This document shows, in pieces, positions 1 through 13,910 of a stretch of DNA of 64,000 bases. The translations under genes were made by a program, and so were the position numbers. Origin of the DNA: Avena insularis (taxonomy: Eukaryota; Streptophyta; Magnoliopsida; Poales; Poaceae). The stretch covers positions 441,430,028 through 441,494,027 of the forward strand of contig CM042688.1 in the NCBI GenBank assembly GCA_023614405.1, in the 5' to 3' direction. Each line of letters opens with the position of its first letter. The first letter of the stretch is position 1. The notes beneath the pieces were generated by a model. It did no database searches. It was not told the DNA's origin and was given only the letters and a program-made list of their open reading frames with translations.

Positions 1-1888
1 ACCACACCCACTTGAGTGTGTGTCGCCATGTGCATGGTTGAGGTTTCGAAAAGAGAACATCCAATGACACTCCAATATATGTCATACCATGGTTAGAAAG
101 CCTAGGAACATGTTGAAATACACATGCCAGATGCAATGGAGCACGAGTCTGGCAGAGAGGTTGCATCACCACAACCACTTGAGTCTGTGTGGCCATGTGG
201 ATCATTGTGGTTTGGAAAATAACACATGCAATGGCACTCCAATATGTGTGAAACCATGTGAAGAAAGACTAGAAACATGTTGGAATTCAACTACAACATG
301 AAATGGAGCTCCAGTGTCGAAGTGGTTGGAATGCAACACCCACTTGAGTGTGTGTGGCCATGTGGATCACTGTGGTTTGGAAAAGAGAACATGCGCACTC
401 GAATATGTGTAAAACCATGGTAAGAGAGCCCAGGAACATGTTGAATTTCAACAACCACATGTAATGGAGCACTAGTGTGGCGGAGAGGTTGCATCACCAC
501 ACCCACTTGAGTGTGTGTGGCCATGTGGATCATTGTGGTTTGGAGAAGAACACATGGAATGACACTCCAAACCATGGTCATAAAGGCCAGGAACATGTTG
601 GAATTCAACTTCCACATGCAATGGAGCACTAGTTTGACATTCACAATGCCACAACCACTTGAGTGTGTGTGTCCATGTGGATCATTGTGGTTTGTAAAAA
701 ACACATGAATTGACACTTCAATATGTGTCAAACCATGGTAAGAAAGCCCAGAAACAAGTTGGAATTCAACTGCCACATGTAATGGTGCACCATTGTGAAA
801 TACGTTGTAATGCCACACCCACTTCCGTGTGTGTGGCCATGTGGATCATTGTGGTTTGGAAAATAACACATGCAATGACACTCCATTGTCAAAGCATGGT
901 AAGAAATCCTAGGAACATATTGGATTCAACTGCCACATGCAATGGAGCACCAGTTTGAAAGAGGTTGCATCACCACACCCACTTGAGTGTGTGTCGCCAT
1001 GTGCATGGTTGAGGTTTCGAAAAGAGCACATCCAATGACACTCCAATATATGTCAGAGCATGGTTAGAAAGCCTAGGAACATGTTGAAATACACATGTCA
1101 CATGCAATGGAGCACCAGTGTGGCAGAGAGGTTGCATCACCACAACCACTTGAGTCTGTGTGGCCATGTGGATCATTGTGGTTTGGAAAATAACACATGC
1201 AATGGCACTCCAATATGTGTGAAACCATGTTAAGAAGGCCTAGCAACATGTTGGAATTCAACTAAGACATGAAATGGAGCTCCAGTGTCGAAGTGGTTGG
1301 AATGCAACACCCACTTGAGTGTGTGTGGCCATGTGGATCATTGTGGTTTGGAAAAGAGAACATGAAATGACACTCCAACATGTGTAAAACCATGGTAAGA
1401 GAGCCCAGGAACATGTTGGATTTCAACAACCACATGTAATGGAGCACCAGTGTGGCAGAGAGGTTGCATCACCACACCCACTTGAGTGTGTGTGGCCATG
1501 TGGATCATTGTGGTTTCGAAAAGAACAGACCTAGTGACACTCCAATATGTGGTAGACCATGGTCAGGAAGATAAGGAACATGTTGCAATTCAAATTCGAC
1601 ATGCAATGGAGAACCAATGTGAAACAGGTTGCAATGCCACACCCACTTGAGTGTGTGTGGCCATGTGGATCCTTGTGGTTTCGAAAACAGCACATGCAAT
1701 GACACTCCAATATGTGACAGACCATGGTCAGAAAGCCCAGGAACATGTTGGAATGCATATGCCACATGCAATGGAGCACCAATTTGAAAGAGGTTACATC
1801 ACCACACCCACTTGACTGTGTGTGGCCATGTGGATCATTGTAGTTTGGAAAATAACACATGCAATGACACTCCAATATTTGTCAACCC

Positions 1889-4800
1889 ATGGTCAAAAAG
1901 CCTAGGAACAGCTTGGATTGCATATGCCACATGCATTGGAGCACAATTGTGGCAGAGAGGTTGCATCACCACACCCACTTGAGTGTGTGTGGCCATGTGG
2001 ATCATTGTGGTTTGGAGAAGAACACATGGAACGACACTCCAAACCATGGTCATAAAGGCCAGGAACATGTTGGAATTCAACTTCCACATGCAATGGAGCA
2101 TTAGTTTGAAACATTTGCAATGCCACAACCACTTGAGTGTGTGTGGCCATGTGGATCATTGTGGTTTGGAAAACAACAGATGCAAAGACACTCCAATTTG
2201 TGTGAAACCATGGTCAGGAAGCCCAATAACATGTTGGAATTCAACTGCCACATGCAACAGAGCACCATTGTGAAAGAGGTAGCATCACCACACGCACTTG
2301 AGTGTGTGCGGCCATGTGGATCATTCTGGTTTGGAAAATAACACATGCAATGACACTCCAATATGTGTCAAACCATGGTAAGAAAGCCTAGGAACATGTT
2401 GGAACTCAACTGCCACATTCAATGGAGCACTAATTTGAAAGAGGTTGCATCGCCACACCCACTTGAGTGTGTGTGGTCATGTGAATCATTGTGGTTTGGA
2501 AAAAAACACATGAAATGACACTCCAATATGCGTCAAACCAAGGTCACGAAGCCCAGGAACTTGTTGGAAGTCAACTGCCACATGCAATGGAGCACCATTA
2601 TGAAAGAGGTCGCATCACCACACCGACTTGAGTGTGTGTGGCCATGTGGATCATCGTGGTTTGTAAAAGAACACATGCAATGACACTCCAATATGTGTCA
2701 AACCATGGTAAGAAAGCCTCGGAATAAGTTGGAATTCAACTGCCACATGTAAGGGAGCACCATTGTGAAGTAGATTGTAATGCCACACCCACTTGCGTGT
2801 GTGTGGCCATGTGGATCATTGTGGTTTGGAAAATAACACATGCAATGACACTCCATTTGTCGAACCATGGTAAGAAAGCCTAGCAACATATTGGATTCAA
2901 CTGCCACACGCAATGGAGCACCAGTTCGAAAGAGGTTGCATCACCACACCCACTTGAGTGTGTGTCGCCCTGTGCATGATTTTGGTTTCGAAAAGAACAC
3001 ATCCAATGACACTCCAATATATGTCAGACCATGGTCACAAAGCCTAGGAACATGTTGAAATGCAGATGCCACATGCAATGGAGCACCAGTGTGCAAAGAG
3101 GTTGCATCACCACAACCACTTGAGTCTGTGTGGCCATGTGGATCATTGTGGTTCGGAAAATAACACATGCAATGGCACTCCAATATTTGTGAAACCATAT
3201 TAGGAAAGCCTAGGAACATGTTGGAATTCAACTACGACATGCAGTGGAGCTCCAGTGTCGAAGTCGTTCGAATGCAAGACCCACTTGAGTGTGTGTGGCC
3301 ATGTGGATCATTGTGGTTTGGAAAAGAGAACATGCAATGACACTCCAATATGTGTAAAACCATGGTAAGAGAGCCCAGGAACATGTTGGATTTCAACAAC
3401 CATATGTAATGGAGCACCAGTGTGGCAGAGAGGTTGCATCACCACACCTACTTGAGTGTGTGTGGCCATGTGGATCATCGTGGTTTCGAAAAGAACCGAT
3501 CGAGTACACACCAATATGTAGCAGAACATGGTCAAAAAGACTAGGAACATGTTAGAATTCAACTTCGACATGCAATGGAGCACCAATGTGACATAGGTTG
3601 CAATGCCACACCCACATGAGTGTGTGTGGCCACTTGGATCATTGTGGTTTGGAAAAGAGCACATGCAATGACACTCCAATATGTGACAGACCATGGTCAG
3701 AAATGCTAGGAACATGTTGGAATGCATATGCCAGATGCAATGGAGCACCAGTTTGAAAGAGGTTTCATCACCACACCCACTTGAGTGTGTGTGGCCATGT
3801 GGGTCATTGTAGTTTGGAAAATAACACATGCAATGACACTCCAATATTTGTCAACCCATGGTCAAAAAGCCTAGGAACAGCTTGGAATGCATATGCCACA
3901 TGCATTGGAGCACAATTGTGGTAGAGAGGTTGCATCACCACACCCACTTGAGTGTGTGTGGCCATGTGGATCATTATGGTTTGGAGAAGAACACATGGAA
4001 TGACACACCAAACCATGGTCATAAAGGCCAGGAACATGTTGGAATTCAACTTCCACATGCAATGGAGCACTAGTTTGAAACATTCACAATGCCACAACCA
4101 CTTGAGTGTGTGTGTCCATGTGGATCATTGTGGTTTGTAAAAAACACATGAATTGACACTTCAATATGTGTCAAACCATGGTAAGAAAGCCCAGGAACAA
4201 GTTGGAATTCAACTGCCACATGTAATGGTGCACCATTGTGAAATACGTTGTAATGCCACACCCACTTCCATGTGTGTGGCCATGTGGATCATTGTGGTTT
4301 GGAAAATAACACATGCAATGACACTCCATTGTCAAAGCATGGTAAGAAATCCTAGGAACATATTGGATTCAACTGCCCCATGCAATGGAGCACCAGTTAG
4401 AAAGAGGTTGCATCACCACACCCACTTGAATGTGTGTCGCCATGTGCATGGTTGAGGTTTCGAAAAGAGCACATCCAATGACACTCCAATATATGTCAGA
4501 GCATGGTTAGAAAGCCTAGGAACATGTTGAAATACACATGCCACATGCAATGGAGCACCAGTGTGGCAGAGAGGTTGCATCACCACAACCACTTGAGTCT
4601 GTGTGGCCATGTGGATCATTGTGGTTTGGGAAATAACACATGCAATGGCACTCCAATATGTGTGAAACCATGTTAAGAAGGCCTAGCAACATGTTGGAAT
4701 TCAACTACGACATGAAATGGAGCTCCAGTGTCGAAGTGGTCTGAATGCAACACCCACTTGAGTGTGTGTGGCCATGTGGATCATTGTGGTTTGGAAAAGA

Positions 4801-5331
4801 GAACATGCAATGACACTCCAATATGTGTAAAACCATGGTAAGAGAGCCCAGGAACATGTTGGATTTCAACAACCACATGTAATGGAGCACCAGTGTGGCA
4901 GAGAGGTTGCATCACCACACCCACTTGAGTGTATGTGGCCATGTGGATCATTGTGGTTTCGAAAAGAACAGACCTAGTGACACTCCAATATGTGGTAGAC
5001 CATGGTCAGGAAGATAAGGAACATGTTGCAATTCAAATTCGACATGCAATGGAGAACCAATGTGAAACAGGTTGCAATGCCACACCCACTTGAGTGTGTG
5101 TGGCCATGTGGATCCTTGTGGTTTCAAAAACAGCACATGCAATGACACTCCAATATATGACAGACCATGGTCAGAAAGCCCAGGAACATGTTGGAATGCA
5201 TATGCCACATGCAATGGAGCACCAATTTGAAAGAGGTTACATCACCACACCCACTTGACTGTGTGTGGCCATGTGGGTCATTGTAGTTTGGAAAATAACA
5301 CATGCAATGACACTCCAATATTTGTCAACCC
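1889..5331 (+). repeat. Higher-order repeat unit of 3443 bp (about 21 monomers)
   Basis: Diagnostic monomer variants recur at a fixed shift of 3442-3443 bp: 1073 and 4516, 1889 and 5332, 2867 and 6309, 3858 and 7301. The two copies differ at only scattered bases, for example GGTTGC versus AACAGA near 5401. A second shift of 1969 bp links 1889 with 3858, 5888 with 7857, and 7301 with about 9270. The unit is therefore itself built from a step of about 12 monomers (1969 bp) plus one of about 9 (1474 bp). The boundaries given are one arbitrary phase of the repeat. Confidence 0.85.
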
Positions 5332-8300
5332 ATGGTCAAAAAGCCTAGGAACAGCTTGGATTGCATATGCCACATGCATTGGAGCACAATTGTGGCAGAG
5401 AGAACAGATCACCACACCCACTTGAGTGTGTGTGGACATGTGGATCATTGTGGTTTGGAGAAGAACACATGGAACGACACTCCAAACCATGGTCATAAAG
5501 GCCAGGAACATGTTGGAATTCAACTTCCACATGCAATGGAGCATTAGTTTGAAACATTTGCAATGCCACAACCACTTGAGTGTGTGTGGCCATGTGGATC
5601 ATTGTGGTTTGGAAAACAACAGATGCAAAGACACTCCAATTTGTGTGAAACCATGGTCAGGAAGCCCAAGAACATGTTGGAATTCAACTGCCACATGCAA
5701 CGGAGCACCATTGTGAAAGAGGTAGCATCACCACACGCACTTGAGTGTGTGCGGCCATGTGGATCATTCTGGTTTGGAAAATAACACATGCAATGACACT
5801 CCAATATGTGTCAAACCATGGTAAGAAAGCCTAGGAACATGTTGGAACTCAACTGCCACATGCAATGGAGCACTAATTTGAAAGAGGTTGCATCGCCACA
5901 CCCACTTGATTGTGTGTGGTCATGTGAATCATTGTGGTTTGGAAAAAACACATGAAATGACACTCCAATATGCGTCAAACCAAGGTCACGAAGCCCAGGA
6001 ACTTGTTGGAATTCAACTGCCACATGCAATGGAGCACCATTATGAAAGAGGTCGCATCACCACACCGACTTGAGTGTGTGTGGCCATGTGGATCATCGTG
6101 GTTTGTAAAAGAACACATGCAATGACACTCCAATATGTGTCAAACCATGGTAAGAAAGCCTCGGAATAAGTTGGAATTCAACTGCCACATGTAATGGAGC
6201 ACCATTGTGAAATAGATTGTAATGCCACACCCACTTGCGTGTGTGTGGCCATGTGGATCATTGTGGTTTGGAAAATAACACATGCAATGACACTCCATTT
6301 GTCGAACCATGGTAAGAAAGCCTAGCAACATATTGGATTCAACTGCCACACGCAATGGAGCACCAGTTCGAAAGAGGTTGCATCACCACACCCACTTGAG
6401 TGTGTGTCGCCCTGTGCATGATTGTGGTTTCGAAAAGAACACATCCAGTGACACTCCAATATATGTCAGACCATGGTCACAAAGCCTAGGAACATGTTGA
6501 AATGCAGATGCCACATGCAATGGAGCACCAGTGTGGCAAAGAGGTTGCATCACCACAACCACTTGAGTCTGTGTGGCCATGTGGATCATTGTGGTTCGGA
6601 AAATAACACATGCAATGGCACTCCAATATCTGTGAAACCATATTAGGAAAGCCTAGGAACATGTTGGAATTCAACTACGATATGCAGTGGAGCTCCAGTG
6701 TCGAAGTCGTTCGAATGCAAGACCCACTTGAGTGTGTGTGGCCATGTGGATCATTGTGGTTTGGAAAAGAGAACATGCAATGACACTCCAATATGTGTAA
6801 AACCATGGTAAGAGAGCCCAGGAACATGTTGGATTTCAACAACCATATGTAATGGAGCACCAGTGTGGCAGAGAGGTTGCATCACCACACCTACTTGAGT
6901 GTGTGTGGCCATGTGGATCATCGTGGTTTCGAAAAGAACCGATCTAGTACACACCAATATGTAGCAGAACATGGTCAGAAAGACTAGGAACATGTTAGAA
7001 TTCAACTTCGACATGCAATGGAGCACCAATGTGACATAGGTTGCAATGCCACACCCACATGAGTGTGTGTGGCCACTTGGATCATAGTGGTTTGGAAAAG
7101 AGCACATGCAATGACACTCCAATATGTGACAGACCATGGTCAGAAATGCTAGGAACATGTTGGAATGCATATGCCAGATGCAATGGAGCACCAGTTTGAA
7201 AGAGGTTACATCACCACACCCACTTGAGTGTGTGTGGCCATGTGGGTCATTGTAGTTTGGAAAATAACACATGCAATGACACTCCAATATTTGTCAACCC
7301 ATGGTTAAAAAGCCTAGGAACAGCTTGGAATGCATATGCCACATGCATTGGAGCACAATTGTGGTAGAGAGGTTGCATCACCACACCCACTTGAGTGTGT
7401 GTGGCCATGTGGATCATTATGGTTTGGAGAAGAACACATGGAATGACACTCCAAACCATGGTCATAAAGGCCAGGAACATGTTGGCATTCAACTTCCACA
7501 TGAAATGGAGCAATAGTTTGAAACATTTGCAATGCCACAACCACTTGAGTGTGTGTGGCCATGTGGATCATTGTGGTTTGGAAAACAACACATGCAATGA
7601 CACTCCAATATGTGTGAAACCATGGTCAGGAAGCCCAAGAACATGTTGGAATTCAACTGCCACATGTAATGGAGCACCAATGTGAAAGAGGTAGCATCAC
7701 CACACGCACTTGACTGTGTTTGGCCATGTGGATCATTCTGGTTTGGAAAATAACACATGCAATGACACTCCAATATGTGTCAAACCATGGTAAGAAAGCC
7801 TAGGAACATGTTGGAACTCAACTGCCACATGCAATGGAGCACTAATTTGAAAGAGGTTGCATCGCCACACCCACTTGAGTGTGTGTGGTCATGTGAATCA
7901 TTGTGGTTTGGAAAAAACACATGCAATGACACTCCAATATGCGTCAAACCAAGGTCAGGAAGCCCAGGAACTTGTTGGAATTCAACTGCCACATGCAATG
8001 GAGCACCATTATGAAAGGGGTCGCATCACCACACCGACTTGAGTGTGTGTGGCCATGTGGATCATCGTGGTTTGGAAAAGAACACATGCAATAACACTCC
8101 AATATGTGTCAAACCATGGTAAGAAAGCCCAGGAATAAGTTGGAATTCAACTACCACATGTAATGGAGCACCATTGTGAAATAGGTTGTAATGCCACACC
8201 CACTTGCGTGTGTGTGGCCATGTGGATCATTGTGGTTTGGAAAATAACACATGCAATGACACTCCATTTGTCGAACCATGGTAAGAAAGCCTAGGAACAT

Positions 8301-10781
8301 ATTGGATTCAACTGCCACACGCAATGGAGCACCAGTTTGAAAGAGGTTGCATCACCACACCCACTTGAGTGTGTGTCGCCATGTGCATGATTGTGGTTTC
8401 GAAAAGAACACATCCAATGACACTCCAATATATGTCAGACCATGGTCACAAAGCCTAGGAACATGTTGAAATGCAGATGCCACATGCAATGGAGCACCAG
8501 TGTGGCAAAGAGGTTGCATCACCACAACCACCTGAGTCAGTGTGGCCATGTGGATCATTTTGGTTCGGAAAATAACACATGCAATGGCAGTCCAATATTT
8601 GTGAAACCATATTAAGAAAGCCTAGGAACAAGTTGGAATTCAACTATGACATGCAATGGAGCTCCAGTGTCGAAGTGGTTGGCACGCAACACCCACTTGT
8701 GTGTGTGTGGCCATGTGGATCATTGTGGTTTGGAAAAGAGAACATGTAATGACACTCCAATATGTGTAAAACCATGGTAAGAGAGCCCAGGAACATGTTG
8801 GATTTCAACAACCATATGTAATGGAGCACCAGTGTGGCAGAGAGGTTGCATCACCACACCTACTTGAGTGTGTGTGGCCATGTGGATCATTGTGGTTTCG
8901 AAAAGAACCGATCTAGTACACACCAATATGTAGCAGAACATGGTCAGAAAGACTAGGAACATGTTAGAATTCAACTTCGACATGCAATGGAGCACCAATG
9001 TGAAATAGGTTGCAATGCCACACCCATATGAGTGTGTGTGGCCACGTGGATCATTGTGGTTTGGAAAAGTGCACATGCAATGACACTCCAATATGTGACA
9101 GACCATGGTCAGAAAGGCCAGGAACATGTTAGAATGCATATGCCACATGCAATGGAGCACCAGTTCGAAAGATGTTACATCACCACACCCACTTGAGTGT
9201 GTGTGGCCATGTGGTTCATTATAGTTTGGAAAATAACACATGCAATGACACTCCAATATTTGTCAACCATGGTCAGAAAGCCTAGGAACATCTTGGAATG
9301 GATATGCCACATGCATTGGAGCACAATTGTGGTAGAGAGGTTGCATCACCCATGTGGATCATTGTGGTTTTGAAAAGAACACATGGAATGACACTCCAAA
9401 CCATGGTCATAAAGGCCAGGAACATGTTGGAATTCAACTTCCACATGCAATGGAGCACTAGTTTGAAAAATTTGCAATGCCACAACCAGTTGAGTGTCTG
9501 TGGACATGTAGATCATTGTGGTTTGGAAAAAAACACATGCAATGACACTCCAATATGTGTGAAACCATGGCCATGAAGCCCAAGAACATGTTGGAATTCC
9601 CTGCCACATGCAATGGAGCACCATTGTGAAAGAGGTTGCATCACCACACCCACTTGACTGTGTGTGTCCATGTGGATCATTGTGGTATGGAAAATAACAC
9701 ATGCAATGAAACTCCAATATGTGTCAAACCATGGTCTTAAAGCCTAGGAACATGTTGGAACTCAACTGCCACATGCAATGGAGCACCAGTTTGAAAGAGG
9801 TTGCATCACCACACCCACTTGAGTGTGTCAGGTCATGTGGATCATTGTGGTTTGGAAAAAAACACATGCAATGACACTCCAATATGCGTCAAACCAAGGT
9901 CAGGAAGCCCAGGAACTTGTTGGAATTCAACTGCCACATGCAATGGAGCACCATTATGAAAGAGGTTGCATCACCACACCCACTTGAGTGTGTGTGGCCA
10001 TGTGGATCATTGTGGTTTGGAAAATAACACATGCAATGACACTCCAATATGTGTCAAACTATGGTAAGAAAGCCCAGGAACAAGTTGGAATTCAACTACC
10101 ACATGTAATGGAGCACCATTGTGAAATAGGTTGTAATTCCACACCCACTTGCGTGTGTGTGGCCATGTGGATCATTGTAGTTTGGAAAATAACACATGCA
10201 ATGACACTCCATGTGACAAACCATGGTAAGAAAGCCTAGGAACATATTGGATTCAACTACCACATGCAACGGAGCACCAATTAGAAAGAGGTTGCATCAC
10301 CACACCCACTTGAGTGTGTGTCGCCATGTGCATGATTGTGGTTTCGAAAATAACACATCCAACGACACTCCAATATATGTCAAACCATGGTCAGAAAGCC
10401 TAGGAACATGTTGGCATGCAGATGCCACATGTAATGGAGCACCAGTGTGGCAGAGAGGTTACATCACCACAACCACTTGAGTGTGTGTGGCTTTGTGGAT
10501 CATTGTGGTTTGGAAAAATAACACATGCAATGGCACTCCGATATGTGTGAAACCATGTTAATAAAGCATAGGAACATGTTGGAATTCAACTACGACATGC
10601 AATGGAGCTCCAGTGTCGAAGTGGTTGGAATGCATATTCCACATGCAATGGAGCACTAGTGTGGCAGAGAGGTTGCATCACCACACCCACTTGAGTGTGT
10701 GTGGCCATGTGGATCATTGTGGTTTGGAAAATAACACATGCAATGATAATTCAATATGTGCCAAACCATGTTAAGAAGGCC

Positions 10782-10784
10782 TAT
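10782..10784. other. Left target-site duplication, TAT
   Basis: The array reads AAGAAGGCCTAT up to the CACTA end. The uninterrupted monomer reads AAGCCTAGGAACATG. With the right flank starting TAGGAACATG, a TAG duplication with one G-to-T change on this side explains the junction. A 3-bp duplication is the size made by CACTA transposases. Confidence 0.7.
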
Positions 10785-10797
10785 CACTATAAGAAAT
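10785..10797 (+). repeat. Left terminal inverted repeat of the CACTA block
   Basis: The terminus is CACTATAAGAAAT. The following 60 bases (GACTTGGCCCGACGGTCATC region) resemble CACTA subterminal sequence but do not match the opposite end of the block, so the outermost ends share only about 12 bp. Confidence 0.75.
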
Positions 10798-11079
10798 GTT
10801 TCCTTCCATAATGACTTGGCCCGACGGTCATCGTAGAAGGCGTATCTTCCGCGACGAATTTCTTGGCTCGACCGTGGCTGATGGAAAACTTTTTTTCCAG
10901 TTTCACGGACCTCTATTATGACGAAATCGATACAAACATGGAGGAAGCTCGGTGGGCATGTGGCAGAAGCAAGATTTTCATTTCCACGCGCGATGTTGAC
11001 TCGCCGAAGTCTTTTGAGGCATGTGGGTCCCGGACGTCAGTGTCTCTAGCGGACCATACTTTTCGGTTGCACCTCCCTG

Positions 11080-12200
11080 CTTTGAACTTGATGATGTTGC
11101 TTGATGCATCTGCCGTTTAGTCAGGCTACTGGGTCCCACATGTCAGCCTCTCATTAGAAGAATTGTGTGTATATTGGAATTTTTTTCCTTCACTCATGCT
11201 ACCCTGTTCCGAACTTGATAGTGTTACTCGATGCATCTACCGTTTAACCAGGCTGCTGGGACCCACATGTCATCCTCTCATTGGAAGAAACATGTGTATG
11301 GTTGAATTTTTTCCTTCGCTCGCGCTATCCTATTCCGAACTTGATAGCATTGCTCGATGCATATACCGTTTAATCACGCTGCTAGGACCCACATGTCTTC
11401 CTCTCATTAGAAGAAACATGTGTATGATATATTTTCCCCCTCGGTCGTGCCTCCGTGTTCCGAACTTGATAGTGTTGCTCACTGCATCAGCTGTGTTGGT
11501 GGGTTTCTTATGTCTGCCTCACATTAGAAGAATCGTTGGTATGATAGATTATTTCTCTAACGCTACCTTGTTTCGAACTAGATAGCGTTGTTCAACGAAT
11601 CTACCATTTGGTCATGTAACTGGGTCCCACATGACAACCTCTCATTAGAAGGATCGGTTGTATCATGACTTTTTTCTTCGCTTGCGCCTCCGTGTTTCGA
11701 ACTTAATAATATTGCTCGTTGCATCAACCATTTTTTCAGGCTGCTGGGTCCCCCGATGTCAGCCTATCATTAGAAGAAATGTGTGCATGATGGAATTTTT
11801 TCTCGCTCACGCCTCCCTATTTTGAACTTGGTAATGTTACTAGGTACATCACCTGTGTAAGGTCGCGCTGCTAGGATCCACATGTCGGTCTATCATTAAG
11901 TGAAATGTGTGTATGATGGAACTTTTTTTTGGTCGCGTCCGTTGTTTTGAGATTTGCAACATTGCTCGATGCGGCAGCTGTGTATGGTCTTGCTTCTCGG
12001 GCCCCCATGTTAGCCTCTCTGATATATTCTGACTTGTGGGTCCCTGATGCTGCCTTGTGTGTTTTGGGGGTGGGTCCCTAATGCCAGCCTGTCTGTACAA
12101 GTATTTAATTTTGTTCAAACCTGAACAATAAACTCGAGGGATGTTGTAGGCTGGTGGGTCCATGATGTCAGCCTCTTCGTAATGCAATATTACTAAAGTA
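11080..12200 (+). repeat. Subterminal tandem repeat, about 122-bp units (left arm)
   Basis: Degenerate units carry TTCCGAACTTGATAGTGTTG, then GGGTCCCACATGTCAGCCTC, then TCATTAGAAGAA. They repeat at about 122-124 bp; the CCCACATGTC core is near 11136, 11260, 11382, 11505, 11628, 11750 and 11878. The reverse complement of 58.5-59.1 kb contains the same units, so this is part of the inverted arm of the CACTA block. The open frame at 11163-11585 lies wholly in the repeat and is not a gene. Confidence 0.85.
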
Positions 12201-12740
12201 GAAGAGAAAATGTGACTCAAGACTTCCATTAGATTTAAATTGTGTGCATCGCCACTACACCACAGATATTTATAGAAAATATATTATTAAACATTCCTTA
12301 GTACCTTCAAGTTATGTATTAATCTTAAAAAAAGACTTTGTGTGTCCATGATTATATTTTTTAAAATAAAAGGGCAGCGCTCCTGGCATTTAAATTTATA
12401 AAATGCCACATAATGAACTAGTTTCTTAAAAATATGGGTAGGCGGAGTTTTTTAAGATGTGGACGCGGAGTTTTTTTAAGAGGTGGGGGGCAATGCTCAA
12501 AAGGCCGAATTAAAAATATTTTGGGTTATTCTACATGGTCCATCTACATGCTCTATACTCCATGGTCTCCTTTCTTATATTTCACTAGGTTATGCTAAGT
12601 AGTCCCTTGACCTTGAAAAGGCCGAATTAAAATGTTGTTGCCTATGCTCCTTGGGATCCTTTCTCAAATTTCACTAGCCCATGCTCAGCGGTTCCTTGAC
12701 CCTCCACTCAAAATAAAAACAGTTCCCAGACCCTGAAAAG
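12200..12740 (+). repeat. Left inverted arm, inner segment
   Basis: This stretch is collinear with the reverse complement of about 57960-58470. Shared landmarks in the same order are CGCCACTACACCAC-like sequence, GGGCAGCGCTCCTGGCAT, GGTGGGGGGCAATGC, and repeated CAAATTTCACTAG-type lines ending in AAAAGGCCGAATTAA. No coding region is visible. Confidence 0.8.
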
Positions 12741-13230
12741 GCGTGTGTATGTTGGACTATTTTTTCGGGCGAACTTGATAACCTTGCTTGCTACATGAGC
12801 CGTTTATTTAGGCTACTAGGTCCTCCATGTTAGCCTCTCATCATTAGAAATGTGTGCATGCTAGACTCTTTTCTCGCTCACGCCTCCCTATTTCGAACTT
12901 GGCAACATTGCCTGATGCAACATCTCTTTAAGGCCACGTTGTTGCGTCCCATGTGTCAGCCTCTCTATAAATGAAACGTGCACATGATGGACTTTTTTTA
13001 GCCGCGTCCGCTATTTTGACATTGGTCTGTCGCTGGGTCCCAGATGTCAGCCTCCTCTATGAAGAAAATGTGTTTATGCTGGGTCCCAGATGTAAGCCTC
13101 TATTTGAAAGAGGCGTGTGTATGTTGGACTATTTTACGGGTCGATTTAGCCGTTCTGACCTTGGCAACATTGCTAGATACAACAGGCATTTATTTGGGTC
13201 CTAGATGTTAGCCTTAGAGTATAAAAAATG
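12740..13230 (+). repeat. Second block of subterminal repeat units
   Basis: The unit family of 11.1-12.2 kb continues here: GCTGGGTCCCAGATGTCAGC occurs twice within about 55 bp near 13034-13100, and CGTGTGTATGTTGGACTATT occurs near 12741 and 13109. The closest match is the reverse complement of 58.87-59.09 kb. Confidence 0.75.
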
Positions 13231-13910
13231 TTAATCTATAATAACACAAAGAGCTTGCCTAGGATTCAAAGTCGAGACCTCGGAAGTGGTCAACTGCATG
13301 CCTTGCTACTACGCAAGAAACACTTCATGACCTAGAGACGTTAAACATTATTTCTATAACTTATGGATATGCCTCCTTAAAAATACTTTCTTTTTCCATG
13401 TTTATATCCCTTCAAATAATGAGGCGGCACTTCTAGCAGCTCAATTAAAAACTACTACATCTTATCTTACCACTATATAGTGTATGAATAACTTTGAATT
13501 TTGACCGTTGGATCAAGACTCGCGGATCCCAACATTTATAGCCGTTGGATCTTATTTTCCATTCTAGCATCTAGAAGATTCTTTTGATAGTCTTGAGCAC
13601 AATGAACTCTATGCATAAACCTCGAATCACACTTCTCCATCATTCTAGAATATTCTCCGTCATTTCTCTAGACCATTTTAACATCGACTTATACATATGA
13701 TACAAAGTAAAAGAACCAAATATACACCCACACATTATAGATGTCAATCAAATTTATAATTTTTGGAGCATTATATATTATAATATTATATAGTGACGAT
13801 ATCCAATACATCCATTATATGCGGTCTCACGTGCATGGTATGTGGCACTTACTAGTAATGCATTAGTTTCTACACAAAAACATAGGTAGGCGGAGATGTT
13901 TTGGGGGGCA
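13231..13910. other. Non-coding spacer with one reversed CACTATATAGTG module
   Basis: At 13471-13482 the palindrome CACTATATAGTG begins a module that runs to about 13690. It reads GACCGTTGGATCAAGACTCG and then CATTCTAGCATCTAGAAGAT, the reverse complement of the modules at 29.2 and 42.0 kb. The last bases before 13911 (GTAGGCGGAGATGTTTTGGGGGGCA) resemble the arm sequence near 12450 and break off in its GGGGGGCA, as if something had inserted there. No gene is visible. Confidence 0.6.

Larger units (their letters stand above)
1..10784 (+). repeat. Satellite array, about 165-bp monomers (left block)
   Basis: The landmark ATCATTGTGG recurs at 201, 366, 529, 681, 845, 1172, 1337, 1504, 1669, 1834, 2001, 2155 and so on. 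Spacings are mostly 163-167 bp, with a few of 152-154 bp. Each monomer carries CACTTGAGTGTGTGTGGCC, then CACATGCAATGACACTCC, then AAGCCTAGGAACATGTTGG, in that order. About 66 monomers lie head to tail. The array runs off the left edge of the window and stops at the CACTA terminus at 10785. The long open frames on both strands are by-products of a monomer poor in stop codons and do not look like genes. I do not recognise the satellite by name. Confidence 0.95.

Noticed and set aside
291..9717. Cys/His-rich minus-strand frames of up to 178 codons (repeats of ECHCMCYFPNHNDPHGHTHSSG) resembling zinc fingers
   Set aside because: They are translations of the satellite monomer, occur on both strands and in several frames, start and stop with monomer variants, and show no start or splice context. 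The zinc-finger look comes from the repeated CCATGTGGATCATTGTGG line.
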